The translations under genes were made by a program, and so were the position numbers. This document shows positions 18,353-28,282 of a stretch of 64,000 bases of DNA, piece after piece. Under the pieces are notes generated by a model that was not told the origin of the DNA, made no database searches, and saw only the letters and a list, made by a program, of their open reading frames with translations. The stretch covers positions 1,087,001-1,151,000 of the forward strand of contig NZ_CP091430.1 in assembly GCF_024734895.1 (NCBI RefSeq), read 5' to 3'. The stretch is from Paenibacillus spongiae (GTDB lineage: Bacteria; Bacillota; Bacilli; Paenibacillales; Paenibacillaceae). Positions within the stretch are counted from its first letter, which is position 1, and each line of letters starts with the position of its first letter.

Positions 18353-19144
18353 ATGAGCGAATCCGAAGAGAAGGCTTATTCACGCGAAGAGCTGGCGATG
18401 ACCTTATTCGAGCATGTCGGCGAGTTTCGTCGCAGATTGATTTGGGTTCTCGTCGTGCTCGTGCTCGGCATGATCATCGGGCTGTTTCTGGCAGACCCGG
18501 CCTACGACTATTTAATGAAGCAGGAGCCGGTAGCCGGTCTTCCTCTACATGCATTCTCGCTCTGGGACGGGATCAGCATGTATATGAAATTTGCGCTTGT
18601 CATCGCGCTTATACTCGTCATACCGGTTGCTTTCTATCAGATGTGGGCATTTGTCAAACCGGCTTTGCGCGTGAATGAGCAGCGGGCTGCGCTCGGCTTC
18701 GTGCCGATGGCGCTTGTGCTCTTTTTACTGGGCCTGTCCTTCTCCTATTTTATCGTGTTTCCGATGGCGTTTGAATTCACAACGGGCGTGGCTAGGCATC
18801 TGGATCTGGAGGAAACGTACGGGATTACGCAATATTTTACCTTCATGTTCAATATCCTGATCCCGATTTCACTGCTCTTCGAGCTGCCGATCGTCATTAT
18901 GTTCTTGACGAAGCTGCGGATATTGACGCCAATCCGGCTGCGCAAGATGCGCCGAATCGCCTATTTAATTCTCATCATTATCGGGACGATGATTACCCCT
19001 CCGGATTTCATCTCCGACCTGCTCGTAGCCGTGCCGCTGATTTTGCTGTATGAGGTCAGTCTTCTGCTGTCAGGGGTCGTGTACCGGAAACAGCTGAAGG
19101 CGGATGCGGCCTGGGAAGAAGAGTTTGCGAAGGGCAGCATCTAG
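18353..19144 (+). CDS. tatC: Sec-independent protein translocase TatC
   Basis: 263 aa. Twin-arginine signal receptor, six membrane helices. Family motifs: FEHVGEFRRRLIW near residue 22, YQMWAFVKPALRVNEQR near 92, FSYFIVFPMAFEF near 125 and ITPPDFISDLLVAVPLILLYE near 214. AGGAAAGGAGGAAGAGG precedes the ATG. Confidence 0.96.
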   Translation: MSESEEKAYSREELAMTLFEHVGEFRRRLIWVLVVLVLGMIIGLFLADPAYDYLMKQEPVAGLPLHAFSLWDGISMYMKFALVIALILVIPVAFYQMWAFVKPALRVNEQRAALGFVPMALVLFLLGLSFSYFIVFPMAFEFTTGVARHLDLEETYGITQYFTFMFNILIPISLLFELPIVIMFLTKLRILTPIRLRKMRRIAYLILIIIGTMITPPDFISDLLVAVPLILLYEVSLLLSGVVYRKQLKADAAWEEEFAKGSI

Positions 19145-19353
19145 CAGAGTGTATAGGCAACGGAATAACCCTTCTTGAGAGGCTGTCTTGTGTGAATACA
19201 GGGCGGCCTCTTTGCTGTTTCTTGAGCTTGTAGAAAAATGTCGAGCCGTCATCGGTCTTCGAATCCTGATAGACAGCTGTCAGGATGGCATAGTTATACT
19301 GGATGCGACGATGACAATGGAGAGGGGAAGAAGAGTGGCTGTGGCAGCTGCTC

Positions 19354-19712
19354 GTGCGGTTGCCCGATTATATTATCGGTACCGCCTTTCAAGCCGCGCA
19401 AGCGAATGCCGCCAAGAAGAAGACGCTGGATTCCATTCGCCGGGTAACCATGAACAACCGTTGTGAGGGATTGTCGGTGCAAATGCTTCATGTTGGCCCC
19501 TACGCTGCAGAGCCGGAGACGCTGGCGGCCCTTCATATGTATATGAAGGAACATAGCCTGATCCAGAATGGGCTGCATCACGAAATATATGTATCCGATC
19601 CTCGCAAGACGGCGCCGTCTAAGTTAAGGACGATTCTCCGCCTCCCGGTTATGCCTATCAATCCGGTTAGAGGGACAAACGGTAAAAATCATGTTAAAAA
19701 CGTTCGAACCAC

Positions 19713-19716
<4 letters not shown>
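19354..19716 (+). pseudogene. Remnant of a GyrI-like small-molecule-binding protein
   Basis: Residues 40-105 (EGLSVQMLHVGPYAAEPET...LHHEIYVSDPRKTAPSKLRTILRLPV) match the C-terminal end of GyrI-like (AraC effector-binding) proteins that are normally ~200 aa. The preceding ~120 residues of such a protein are missing, and the sequence upstream (19145-19353) contains no matching frame. The ATG has no SD. I read it as a 5'-truncated, decaying gene. Confidence 0.65.
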
Positions 19717-20105
<389 letters not shown>

Positions 20106-20200
20106 TCGTCTCCCGTGATACGACATACATGGCACGCTCCTATTTAAGCTTTCGATAGCAAGTTTTCGTATGTATATACTTACAACATTTTAGGAGGTAA

Positions 20201-21836
<1,636 letters not shown>

Positions 21837-21844
21837 AAAGACTG

Positions 21845-21880
21845 AAACCCCTTGATATCAAGGGGTTTCTTCTTTGTTAT
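21845..21880. terminator. Phage-supplied terminator for groEL and int
   Basis: A 24-bp perfect palindrome (21845-21868, centred on TTGATATCAA with CCCC/GGGG arms) is followed by CTTCTTTGTT. It lies just inside attL, where it replaces the native groEL terminator now displaced to 62238. It could also end the leftward integrase transcript. Confidence 0.75.
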
Positions 21881-21888
21881 AAGGCTAT

Positions 21889-21937
21889 TTGGTCATTATT
21901 TGGTCATCATGCTCCTGGAGTTGGTCATCTTGGTCAT
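21889..21937 (+). repeat. Integrase arm-type sites, left (4 x TTGGTCAT)
   Basis: Direct repeats TTGGTCAT at 21889-21896, 21900-21907, 21921-21928 and 21930-21937; the last touches the integrase stop codon. The same octamer recurs three times next to attR. Paired direct repeats flanking the core are the usual form of tyrosine-integrase arm sites. Confidence 0.75.
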
Positions 21938-23142
21938 CATGAAGTGATGTTGTTCATGAGTTGACCGAACTTCCTTGATGCCTCTTTTTTCCGATCTTTT
22001 GTGACGTGAAGATAAACGCTTTTGGTTATATCGTCATTTTTATGTCCTAACCGTTCCATGATCTCTTCTAGGCCAGCCCCAGCCTCCGCGAGTAGCGAGG
22101 TATGCGTATGCCTCAGAGAGTGGGGTGTCAAAGCCGTATTCAGTTCAGCCAGTTTTAAAAGTCGAGTCATGTGATTCTGTACGGTTTTAACAAATATCGG
22201 ATATCCTGGATGCTTACCGGTCATCGTGAAAATAAAATCCTCGTCAAAATACCGGTCACGCATCGCCATCCTAAATATCCGCTGCTGAGCGCGGTGTTTG
22301 ATCAGTTCATCGAGTACGATCGGCTCTAAATCGATTTCTCGTTTGGAGCTTTTGGTCTTAGGTGGTACGAGCGTGAATTTTACAGCATTATTCAATGGGT
22401 TGTAATATGTCTTTGTGATTTTGACGGTGCCTCTATCAAAATCGATGTCAGACCATTTCAACACTACCATTTCGCCAACACGCATACCACTATACGCAAG
22501 CATCAAGAACATAGTATAATCTAAATCATAACCGTGATCTCGAGCTGTCCTTAAGAATAAGGAGAGCTCTTCTTTTTCTAGGTACTTCGGAATTTCATCT
22601 TCGCTTTCCAATTCCTCGACAGTCTTCTGTGGTCGTGTGACCTTCGCAAACTCCGTAGGATCTATTTTAATCATGTCAAACTCTTTTGCCTTGGAAAAGA
22701 TCATCCGTGCGGTACCATGAACGCCTGAGACGGTGGTGTATGCGTATCCGTTCACGGTTTCTTTTTTCATCTCCCGCGGACGGACCATTAAATCGTCGAG
22801 TGCTTCCTGGTATGCCTTTTTTGTTATGTCCTTCAGCTTTGCGTTCTCGAAATAGATGTTGAGCAATTTGATCTCTTTCTCGCGCACACGTTTTGTACCT
22901 ATCTTCACACCCTTATAATGCTGCTGCAGCCAATCTTGGGCAAAGACCCCGAATGTCATTTCGGTTTCCTTGACGAATGTTCCTTGAGCAAGTTCATGTT
23001 CAAGGGCTGTCGCCGCGGCTTGCGCTTCTTTTTTGGTTTTGCCTCCAACTCTCCGGAGCTGCTTCAACTTCCCGGTGACCGGATCTCGACCAAGAGAAAT
23101 AGTGAAGTACCACTTCTCACCGCGCTTCTCGAAGTATGCCAT
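21937..23142 (-). CDS. int: Phage tyrosine recombinase (integrase)
   Basis: 401 aa. Catalyses site-specific integration at the groEL 3' end. An N-terminal AP2-like arm-binding domain (residues 1-45, KWYFTISLGRDPVTGKLKQLRRVGGKTKKEA) is followed by a SAM-like core-binding domain (TFGVFAQDWLQQHY...) and the catalytic domain. Active-site residues are visible: Arg in YSGMRVGEMVVLKW, HSLRH (about 341-345), LGHKN and nucleophile Tyr about 377 in KSVYLHVTKD. The ATG at 23142 follows GGGAGGTGAACAAA; a longer frame upstream is spurious. Confidence 0.95.
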   Translation of the reverse strand: MAYFEKRGEKWYFTISLGRDPVTGKLKQLRRVGGKTKKEAQAAATALEHELAQGTFVKETEMTFGVFAQDWLQQHYKGVKIGTKRVREKEIKLLNIYFENAKLKDITKKAYQEALDDLMVRPREMKKETVNGYAYTTVSGVHGTARMIFSKAKEFDMIKIDPTEFAKVTRPQKTVEELESEDEIPKYLEKEELSLFLRTARDHGYDLDYTMFLMLAYSGMRVGEMVVLKWSDIDFDRGTVKITKTYYNPLNNAVKFTLVPPKTKSSKREIDLEPIVLDELIKHRAQQRIFRMAMRDRYFDEDFIFTMTGKHPGYPIFVKTVQNHMTRLLKLAELNTALTPHSLRHTHTSLLAEAGAGLEEIMERLGHKNDDITKSVYLHVTKDRKKEASRKFGQLMNNITS

Positions 23143-23174
23143 TTTGTTCACCTCCCCGATGCAACTATTATAGG

Positions 23175-23232
23175 CTTGTCCATATAAATAGAAAACCCCC
23201 ATATGCTGGGGGCGTGATATAATATGGACAAG
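23175..23232. promoter_or_regulatory. Nested dyad between int and the toxin gene
   Basis: The outer arms CTTGTCCATAT (23175-23185) and ATATGGACAAG (23222-23232) are perfect complements and enclose a second hairpin, CCCCCA/TGGGGG. TATAAT-like -10 boxes occur on the + strand (23218-23223) and, for int, on the - strand near 23165-23172. It could be an operator shared by divergent promoters. Confidence 0.5.
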
Positions 23233-23287
23233 TACATAGAAGGCTTGCAAGGGCGGTAGGCTAATCTCCCGGAAGGGAGGTGATGCC

Positions 23288-23371
23288 ATGGAGGTATACC
23301 AAACATTGACGCTGATGATTTCATTCGCGACGTTGGTTGTGTTGATACTTTCTTTCCACAAAAGGAAATGA
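23288..23371 (+). CDS. Putative holin-like toxin, type I toxin-antitoxin
   Basis: 27 aa: a single membrane helix (TLTLMISFATLVVLILSF) and a basic tail (HKRK). This is the pattern of the short 'putative holin-like toxin' family related to TxpA/BsrG of Bacillus prophages. A strong SD (GGAAGGGAGGTGATGCC) precedes the ATG, and a hairpin terminator follows at once. In known systems an antisense RNA overlapping the 3' end acts as antitoxin. A leftward promoter candidate here is TTTACA (23518-23523 complement), 18 bp, TAAGAT (23494-23499 complement); the RNA itself is inferred. Confidence 0.75.
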   Translation: MEVYQTLTLMISFATLVVLILSFHKRK

Positions 23372-23400
23372 CCGCCCCTGCCTAGGATGACGGTCATTTC
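23365..23400. terminator. Terminator of the toxin mRNA
   Basis: The arms GAAATGACCG (23365-23374) and CGGTCATTTC (23391-23400) form a 10-bp perfect stem overlapping the toxin stop codon. The hairpin overlaps the region where an antisense antitoxin would pair. Confidence 0.65.
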
Positions 23401-23558
23401 ATGATCACACATATCCGATAGCCAACCGCCCTTTAAAGCGGCTGTGTGCCCGGGTCGTAGATGTTACAGCATCTGCGGCCCTTTATTAGTTTAATCTTAT
23501 CATAGGGGTTTTAGACGTGTAAATATAGGGGCAAACAAAATGCATGTAAACTTGAGAT

Positions 23559-24215
23559 TCAGGCAGCTTCTCCTTTCAAAAATGATATCACATACTTGGC
23601 CGCCTCTTTTTCTCCATATTTATTTAATATTAGACAAGCGATTGCCATTTGAGGTGTAAGGGGTTCGTTCGAAACTCGAATCAAGACAGTTTGAATATCA
23701 GTTTCAGATGCGCGAGGGTAAAGCGATCTTATATGTCTTTCGAGAAGCTGGTAGTAGAATTCACCTTGGTTATCTTGAATAAACTGCATCATTTCAGTTG
23801 CTGTATCATAGTTGTGATTTCCTATATAACCGTAAAGGAGTTGTCTGCAAGCATTTACAGTATCAAATTCACGTTGTTCAACTGCTGCTAATCCTGCTTC
23901 CCTACCGGCTATTCCTGCGTACATGAGCATAGCTCGGTGATGAATCCTTCTCCACGGAGATCCGTTCCATCTGAAAAATCTATAAACCATTAACACTATA
24001 AAAAAATAAAAAGACGATGCAGATAGCCAGAACAACCAACCTGAAGATACACGATAAAAATAAAAAAGTACAAGAGCTATAATAACAGAGTACCAGCCGA
24101 ATCCAGCCATCCAATACAGACGACTCGTGTTTACTTTTATCACAGGGAAAGAAACCCCTTCCACTTTCCCCATCGGCTGGGGAACTTGCTGCCTAACTCC
24201 AAGAAAATAATTCAA
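23559..24215 (-). CDS. Membrane protein of the repressor operon, unknown function
   Basis: 218 aa. Two hydrophobic segments (about residues 34-53 and 59-80) near the N-terminus are followed by a ~130-aa soluble alpha-helical domain rich in helical-repeat-like spacing (AAVEQREFDTVNACRQLLYGYIGNHNYDTATEMMQFI). I know no family for it. It is the last gene of a leftward operon behind the repressor and overlaps the preceding gene by 23 bp. Expression from the lysogen makes a role in exclusion, immunity or host modification plausible, but this is inference from position. Confidence 0.75.
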   Translation of the reverse strand: MNYFLGVRQQVPQPMGKVEGVSFPVIKVNTSRLYWMAGFGWYSVIIALVLFYFYRVSSGWLFWLSASSFYFFIVLMVYRFFRWNGSPWRRIHHRAMLMYAGIAGREAGLAAVEQREFDTVNACRQLLYGYIGNHNYDTATEMMQFIQDNQGEFYYQLLERHIRSLYPRASETDIQTVLIRVSNEPLTPQMAIACLILNKYGEKEAAKYVISFLKGEAA

Positions 24216-24570
24216 ATCTATTTATGGCTAAGATATCTTCGATATTAGTCATATGAATATGGAATTTACGTATTTCAAAGAGTGAATAAGGGAATTCGCC
24301 GCGGCCCCTCATTTGGTTCACTCTTTTCTTTACTGCCGGTAAATAAATACCAATGTGATCCGGTTTGTTGTAATTTATGCAAAGTTCACCGAACGATATC
24401 GATAAGCTCAAGACTTCTTCAGAAACATCCTCAGGCGTAATGCGTCTGAAAGGCCCTTGTACAGGAAAATAGTGAATTGTATTGTTCCAATTAATATCAT
24501 CAATTCGTAATGTCAAGGTCGTGGGGACGAAACCATGATCCATATCTTCGATGTAGTAAACAGAAATCAT
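24193..24570 (-). CDS. Hypothetical protein of the repressor operon
   Basis: 125 aa, soluble, beta-rich in appearance (TTLTLRIDDINWNNTIHYFPVQGPF). No recognised family. It overlaps the repressor stop by 4 bp and the downstream membrane protein by 23 bp, so the three are cotranslated and should be made in the lysogen. AT-rich like its partner, compared with host genes. Confidence 0.7.
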   Translation of the reverse strand: MISVYYIEDMDHGFVPTTLTLRIDDINWNNTIHYFPVQGPFRRITPEDVSEEVLSLSISFGELCINYNKPDHIGIYLPAVKKRVNQMRGRGEFPYSLFEIRKFHIHMTNIEDILAINRFELFSWS

Positions 24571-25223
24571 ACGTCGACAGTATAGCTTTTAACTTGTCCT
24601 TGTATTTGTATCTCGTCCAATCTGTATGTTTTTGGACGTACCAGTTTATTTGCTGCCACTAATATAATGTTGTCCCCGTCATAAAATACTCGTTTCAATG
24701 TAGCTTCTTCATCGTCGCATAGTACTACGCCAATTTTCCCGTTCTCAATAAACCCTTGCTTTCTAACAAGAACACGACTTCCCTCAATAATGCCATCTTC
24801 GATCATTGAGTCGCCTTTGACGATGAGATAGAAGTATTCTCCGTCCTGAACATCACTTTGGGATACGTATTCGTACCCAATAATATCCTGTTTAGCCAAG
24901 GAGTTGTATCCCGCCTTTATCTCGCCATAGATAGGTATTTGAACCAGGTTGCTGGCATCATAAGGAATAAGATTATCCGATTTCTTCTTACTCTCGACTC
25001 CATGATCAATATATCCAGCCAGACGCATTAACTCGGCATATTCCATTTTCAATCCCTTTGATAATTTCTCAATCGTCTCAGGCTTGGGATTGCCTCTATG
25101 ACCATTTTCCAATTTCGAAATTAAAGCAGGACTAACTCCTGAATATAATGCAAGTTGGTTTACTGCGAGACCTCGCTTCTCTCTCAATTCACGCAGCACC
25201 TCACCAAATGATCGCAATTTCAA
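24567..25223 (-). CDS. CI/LexA-like repressor with S24 autocleavage domain
   Basis: 218 aa. An N-terminal XRE helix-turn-helix (FGEVLRELREKRGLAVNQLALYSGVSPALISKLENGHR) is joined to an S24 peptidase domain. The cleavage site Ala-Gly is at 104-105 (EIKAGYN), nucleophile Ser139 is in KGDSMIEDG and Lys177 is in EATLKRV, a spacing like LexA. The prophage is therefore expected to be RecA/SOS-inducible. TTG 25223 is preferred because GGAGGTG precedes it; an in-frame ATG at 25244 is possible. Confidence 0.92.
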   Translation of the reverse strand: MKLRSFGEVLRELREKRGLAVNQLALYSGVSPALISKLENGHRGNPKPETIEKLSKGLKMEYAELMRLAGYIDHGVESKKKSDNLIPYDASNLVQIPIYGEIKAGYNSLAKQDIIGYEYVSQSDVQDGEYFYLIVKGDSMIEDGIIEGSRVLVRKQGFIENGKIGVVLCDDEEATLKRVFYDGDNIILVAANKLVRPKTYRLDEIQIQGQVKSYTVDV

Positions 25224-25256
25224 ATGCACCTCCATTACAGCCATACCTTCTTTCTC

Positions 25257-25360
25257 AGTGTACTATTGTCATTGACAAAAATAAATTAGTTTCAAAATTA
25301 GTGTTGACATAAGTATATATGCGGGTTATTATGTACTTAAGTCAATGACAAAAGTACACG
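25257..25360. promoter_or_regulatory. Divergent immunity promoters and operators
   Basis: The rightward promoter TTGACA (25304-25309), 17 bp, TATTAT (25327-25332) drives the Cro-like gene. Operator-like copies of TGACAAAAGTACAC lie at 25346-25359 (forward) and near 25258-25271 (reverse, TGACAATAGTACAC), with weaker copies TGACATAAGTATAT near 25305 and a reverse TGACTTAAGTAC near 25332-25343. The outer copies overlap the repressor's promoter region and the Cro leader. A further copy lies near 25594-25607. Confidence 0.75.
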
Positions 25361-25376
25361 AAACGAGGTGATTTAG

Positions 25377-25619
25377 TTGAACGAGGTTAAAATTGTATTG
25401 AATCGTGATTATATTATGAAAGAGATGAAACGCCGCGGAATCCAGTCGTTTAATGAACTGGCGAGACAAATAGGGATATCTGAATCAATGTTCAATTTGT
25501 TAATGCGTGGCAAGAGGAATCCGGGATCAAAAGTAATCGGCTTAATGCTTTCGTATTTTAATGTAAACTTCGAAAAAATTTTTACTGAGCAATTGACAAA
25601 AGTACACAGAAGCGCTTGA
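25377..25619 (+). CDS. Cro-like XRE regulator
   Basis: 80 aa HTH protein (GIQSFNELARQIGISESMFNLLMRGKRNPGSKVIG) with little beyond the DNA-binding fold. It is the first rightward gene, opposite the repressor, hence the Cro position. The TTG start follows GAGGTGATTTAG. Its last codons contain another operator-like sequence (TTGACAAAAGTACAC). Confidence 0.8.
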   Translation: MNEVKIVLNRDYIMKEMKRRGIQSFNELARQIGISESMFNLLMRGKRNPGSKVIGLMLSYFNVNFEKIFTEQLTKVHRSA

Positions 25620-25666
25620 TGAGTTTATTTTATCATACCAATCAAAATTCGAAAGGGTGTGTAAAC

Positions 25667-26425
25667 ATGCAATTATTTCAATTCGAAGGGAATCAACTTC
25701 GTACAGTCGATAAGGACGGCGAACCGTGGTTTGTACTTAAGGACGCATGTGGGGTACTTGATCTTGCGCATCGCGTTGTAAGGCAAAGGCTTTCTGATGA
25801 CGTATGTTCAACATACGCCATCCCTGATTCACTTGGCCGACCGCAAGACACGACTATCATCAACGAAGATGGCTTATACGATGTCATCCTCGAAAGCCGG
25901 AAGCCGGAAGCAAAAGCATTCCGAAAGTGGATTACCAGTGAAGTCATCCCATCCATTCGCAAGCACGGCGCATACATGACACCGGAGACAATCGAAAAGA
26001 CGCTGTTCGATCCAGATTACATCATTAAGTTAGCAACCCACCTTAAAGCCGAATCCGCAAGAGCGGACGCTGCGCAACTTCAGTTAGATATGCAAAGGCC
26101 AATGGTCGTGTTCGCTGAATCGCTCCAAGTATCGGAAGATTCGATTCTAGTTGGTGAGCTGGCGAAGCTTCTTAAACAGAACGGGATCGATATTGGAGGC
26201 ACTCGATTGTTCCGCATTCTACGAGAAGAAGGGTATCTCATGGGTCGCGGCGAGCAATACAACCTCCCCACGCAAAGATCGATGGATCTCGGCATCATGG
26301 AAATTAAAGTAGGAACTCGAATGGGCTCAGATGGAACGAGCAAGCCGACAAGAACCCCGAAGATAACCGGGAAGGGTCAGATTTACTTCGTGAATAAATT
26401 CAAGAACAAGGAAGGGACAGCATGA
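25667..26425 (+). CDS. Phage antirepressor (BRO-N and KilAC domains)
   Basis: 252 aa. The BRO-N domain covers about residues 1-105 (FVLKDACGVLDLAHRVVRQRLSDD..., EDGLYDVILESRKPEAKAFRKWITSEVIPSIRKHGAYM) and the KilAC domain about 130-240 (VGELAKLLKQNGIDIGGTRLFRILREEGYLMGRG). Such proteins counter phage repressors. ATG 25667 follows GAAAGGGTGTG. Overlaps the next gene by 4 bp. Confidence 0.9.
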   Translation: MQLFQFEGNQLRTVDKDGEPWFVLKDACGVLDLAHRVVRQRLSDDVCSTYAIPDSLGRPQDTTIINEDGLYDVILESRKPEAKAFRKWITSEVIPSIRKHGAYMTPETIEKTLFDPDYIIKLATHLKAESARADAAQLQLDMQRPMVVFAESLQVSEDSILVGELAKLLKQNGIDIGGTRLFRILREEGYLMGRGEQYNLPTQRSMDLGIMEIKVGTRMGSDGTSKPTRTPKITGKGQIYFVNKFKNKEGTA

Positions 26426-26655
26426 GGAAAGTTACCGGAATGTTTGTAACCATTGAAGAGATCCCCAATACGGACCTTGTGGAACTTATCGTAGTTGCAA
26501 GCGATGACCATGGAGACATATTTGTCACCAAAGGTTTTGATACAATCGATGATTGCTATGAATACGCAAGAATTTTCGCTAAAGGCATCGGCTTGTCAGA
26601 AGAAAACATTGATGGAGATGTATTCGATAGGCCGAAGCTCACGCTGGTCAAGTAA
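26422..26655 (+). CDS. Hypothetical early phage protein
   Basis: 77 aa, acidic (VVASDDHGDIFVTKGFDTIDDCYEYARIFAKGIGLSEENIDGDVF). No known family. Translationally coupled to the antirepressor by ATGA. Confidence 0.6.
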   Translation: MRKVTGMFVTIEEIPNTDLVELIVVASDDHGDIFVTKGFDTIDDCYEYARIFAKGIGLSEENIDGDVFDRPKLTLVK

Positions 26656-26678
26656 GAAATAATCAAGGAGGAACGAAC

Positions 26679-26861
26679 ATGGAAAAAGATCAACTCCCTG
26701 AACGTCTCCGCAACATACCCGGTCTTCGAAGGGTCACCGGAGAACGTGTCGTAGTTCACCTGAAGGAACAAAAGATGAAAACGTTCGAATCAATCTTCAT
26801 CCCGATTATCGAGCAAGAAGAATTCCGCAAGGACACTTCATCCAAGGAGGACTCCAAATGA
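26679..26861 (+). CDS. Hypothetical early phage protein
   Basis: 60 aa with a strong SD (AAGGAGGAACGAAC). Mixed-charge protein (LRNIPGLRRVTGERVVVHLKEQKMK) without recognised domain. Ends overlapping the next start by 4 bp. Confidence 0.6.
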   Translation: MEKDQLPERLRNIPGLRRVTGERVVVHLKEQKMKTFESIFIPIIEQEEFRKDTSSKEDSK

Positions 26862-27049
26862 GCGACGAACAATATCCACCTCTCTTAACCGCCAAGCATG
26901 TAGCTCAGATATGCTCCTGTCACATCAATACAGCCTACGAAATCATGAAGCAACCGCACAGACCGGTATGGAAGCAGGGGAAGATGGTCCGTTTGTTGAG
27001 GGACGATTTCTTAGAACAACTAAAACAGGAATCAAAGAGAGGAGCATAA
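26858..27049 (+). CDS. Helix-turn-helix protein, excisionase-like
   Basis: 63 aa. Winged-helix MerR/Xis-type domain: LLTAKHVAQICSCHINTAYEIMKQPHRPVWKQGKMVRLLRDDFLEQL. It could be the excisionase or a small regulator; it is far from int, as in many Firmicute phages. SD AAGGAGGACTCC. Confidence 0.75.
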   Translation: MSDEQYPPLLTAKHVAQICSCHINTAYEIMKQPHRPVWKQGKMVRLLRDDFLEQLKQESKRGA

Positions 27050-27052
27050 CCC

Positions 27053-27325
27053 ATGAGCATAGCCCAACGTGACCTGAGTCGCATCAGCACAGCAGAATAC
27101 TTCCGGGCCTCCCTTAAACGAGGTAACGTACCGGAGGATGACCAAAAGGACCTGTTGCTCTCCCATGTATCCACGTATACCGACATCACGATCAAGGACG
27201 GCATGGAGCCGACGTTAGAGGGCTTTTTAACGGCCCACGATGAATGGGATCACGAAGACCTGTACGACACGATAGAAGCTGAAATCAATCGAGTATCGGC
27301 CATGAGCCGGAAAGGAGCGATGTGA
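27053..27325 (+). CDS. Hypothetical early phage protein
   Basis: 90 aa, helical and acidic. Not recognised. Starts 3 bp after the HTH gene stop, with GAGAGGAGC as SD. Confidence 0.6.
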   Translation: MSIAQRDLSRISTAEYFRASLKRGNVPEDDQKDLLLSHVSTYTDITIKDGMEPTLEGFLTAHDEWDHEDLYDTIEAEINRVSAMSRKGAM

Positions 27326-27326
27326 A

Positions 27327-27506
27327 ATGATCGGTAAGGCGAGTGAGATAAAGATAAGAAATTTTGAATATCTCAATGAATACGAAGAGTGGACGGAAAA
27401 CAATCCAGATGCCGAGATTATTGACTTTAAGTTCCAAGCAGAACATAGCGGTTCTATTCTGCTTGTCATCTACAAGGAGGACCCAAGCCATGCTACTAAT
27501 CGATAA
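27327..27506 (+). CDS. Hypothetical early phage protein
   Basis: 59 aa (MIGKASEIKIRNFEYLNEY...). SD AAAGGAGCGATG precedes the ATG, and the stop overlaps the next start by 17 bp. Not recognised. Confidence 0.6.
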   Translation: MIGKASEIKIRNFEYLNEYEEWTENNPDAEIIDFKFQAEHSGSILLVIYKEDPSHATNR

Positions 27507-27693
27507 CCCCATGCTTAAGCCGGCACCCCGGTACGACTTCGAACTTGCCTATCGTATCGTCGGCAAAGGCTGCGGCTGCGGCCAGATCGCGAAATACATG
27601 GTGTACGAGGACGAGAATGAGCAGGCCCATTGCCAAAAGTGCATGCTGGAAGCCGTTGATTGCGCTGAATATGTTCAAGTGAGGAGACTGTAA
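27490..27693 (+). CDS. Small putative zinc-binding protein
   Basis: 67 aa. Cysteine pairs GKGCGCGQ and HCQKCMLEAVDC suggest a zinc ribbon. ATG 27490 follows CAAGGAGGACCC, inside the end of the previous gene. The longer frame upstream lacks an SD. Confidence 0.65.
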   Translation: MLLIDNPMLKPAPRYDFELAYRIVGKGCGCGQIAKYMVYEDENEQAHCQKCMLEAVDCAEYVQVRRL

Positions 27694-27695
27694 CG

Positions 27696-28043
27696 ATGGA
27701 GAAGGTGAAATTGCCGCGTGAGGTGGCGGAGGCTATTGAAAGTCTTAAGCAGAGTTGTGCTTACCCTATCAGGGCTGTAATGGATATTATCTACAGCCAA
27801 GATTATGCTGGCGAGCAGTTTGCGATTAAAAATTATTGTGAAAGCGATCGTTCAAGGAGAATCGGATACATCGTCTCAGCCCTTGTCAACGGCTGTGAAG
27901 TAGAGGAAACGCCGGAAGATAAGGTGAGGAACAAATATATTAGTCGCCATGGCGATTATAGTTCGAGTAATATCGGCTACCTACAAGGGATCATATTCAC
28001 GCTTAATACTCTTAATATCGAAATCGAAGGAGTGAACGCCTAA
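27696..28043 (+). CDS. Hypothetical early phage protein
   Basis: 115 aa, mostly helical (LPREVAEAIESLKQSCAYPI...). No family recognised. Its stop overlaps the next start by one base (TAATG). Confidence 0.6.
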   Translation: MEKVKLPREVAEAIESLKQSCAYPIRAVMDIIYSQDYAGEQFAIKNYCESDRSRRIGYIVSALVNGCEVEETPEDKVRNKYISRHGDYSSSNIGYLQGIIFTLNTLNIEIEGVNA

Positions 28044-28282
28044 TGCTTACCGCAGCATCACCAACCGTTGAATACTACGTGCAAGCCACGAACGGCCGGA
28101 CCTTCATATGGTCCGCAACCGATCTAGAGGATCTGATCCGGCAGCTAGTCGAGAGAGGAGTCTATGCAAGTCGTATCCTGCCATATGGGGAGTATGAGGC
28201 AGAACAGGAAATCCAGCATGAGCAAGAACGGCTGCAGCGTGAACATATCGAGGAGATTGAGAAGGGAGAAGAGGCGGCATGA
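28043..28282 (+). CDS. Hypothetical early phage protein
   Basis: 79 aa. N-terminal half VEYYVQATNGRTFIWSATDLEDLIRQLVERG, C-terminal charged helix of Glu/Gln. Overlaps the next start by 4 bp. Confidence 0.6.
   Translation: MLTAASPTVEYYVQATNGRTFIWSATDLEDLIRQLVERGVYASRILPYGEYEAEQEIQHEQERLQREHIEEIEKGEEAA

Noticed and set aside
21889-21937. Short direct repeats as a possible CRISPR
   Set aside because: Eight-base units with irregular 1-13 bp spacing and no cas genes; they fit integrase arm sites.
23142-23412. N-terminal extension of the integrase
   Set aside because: It would run through the toxin gene and its terminator; ATG 23142 has GGGAGGTG and starts the conserved domain.
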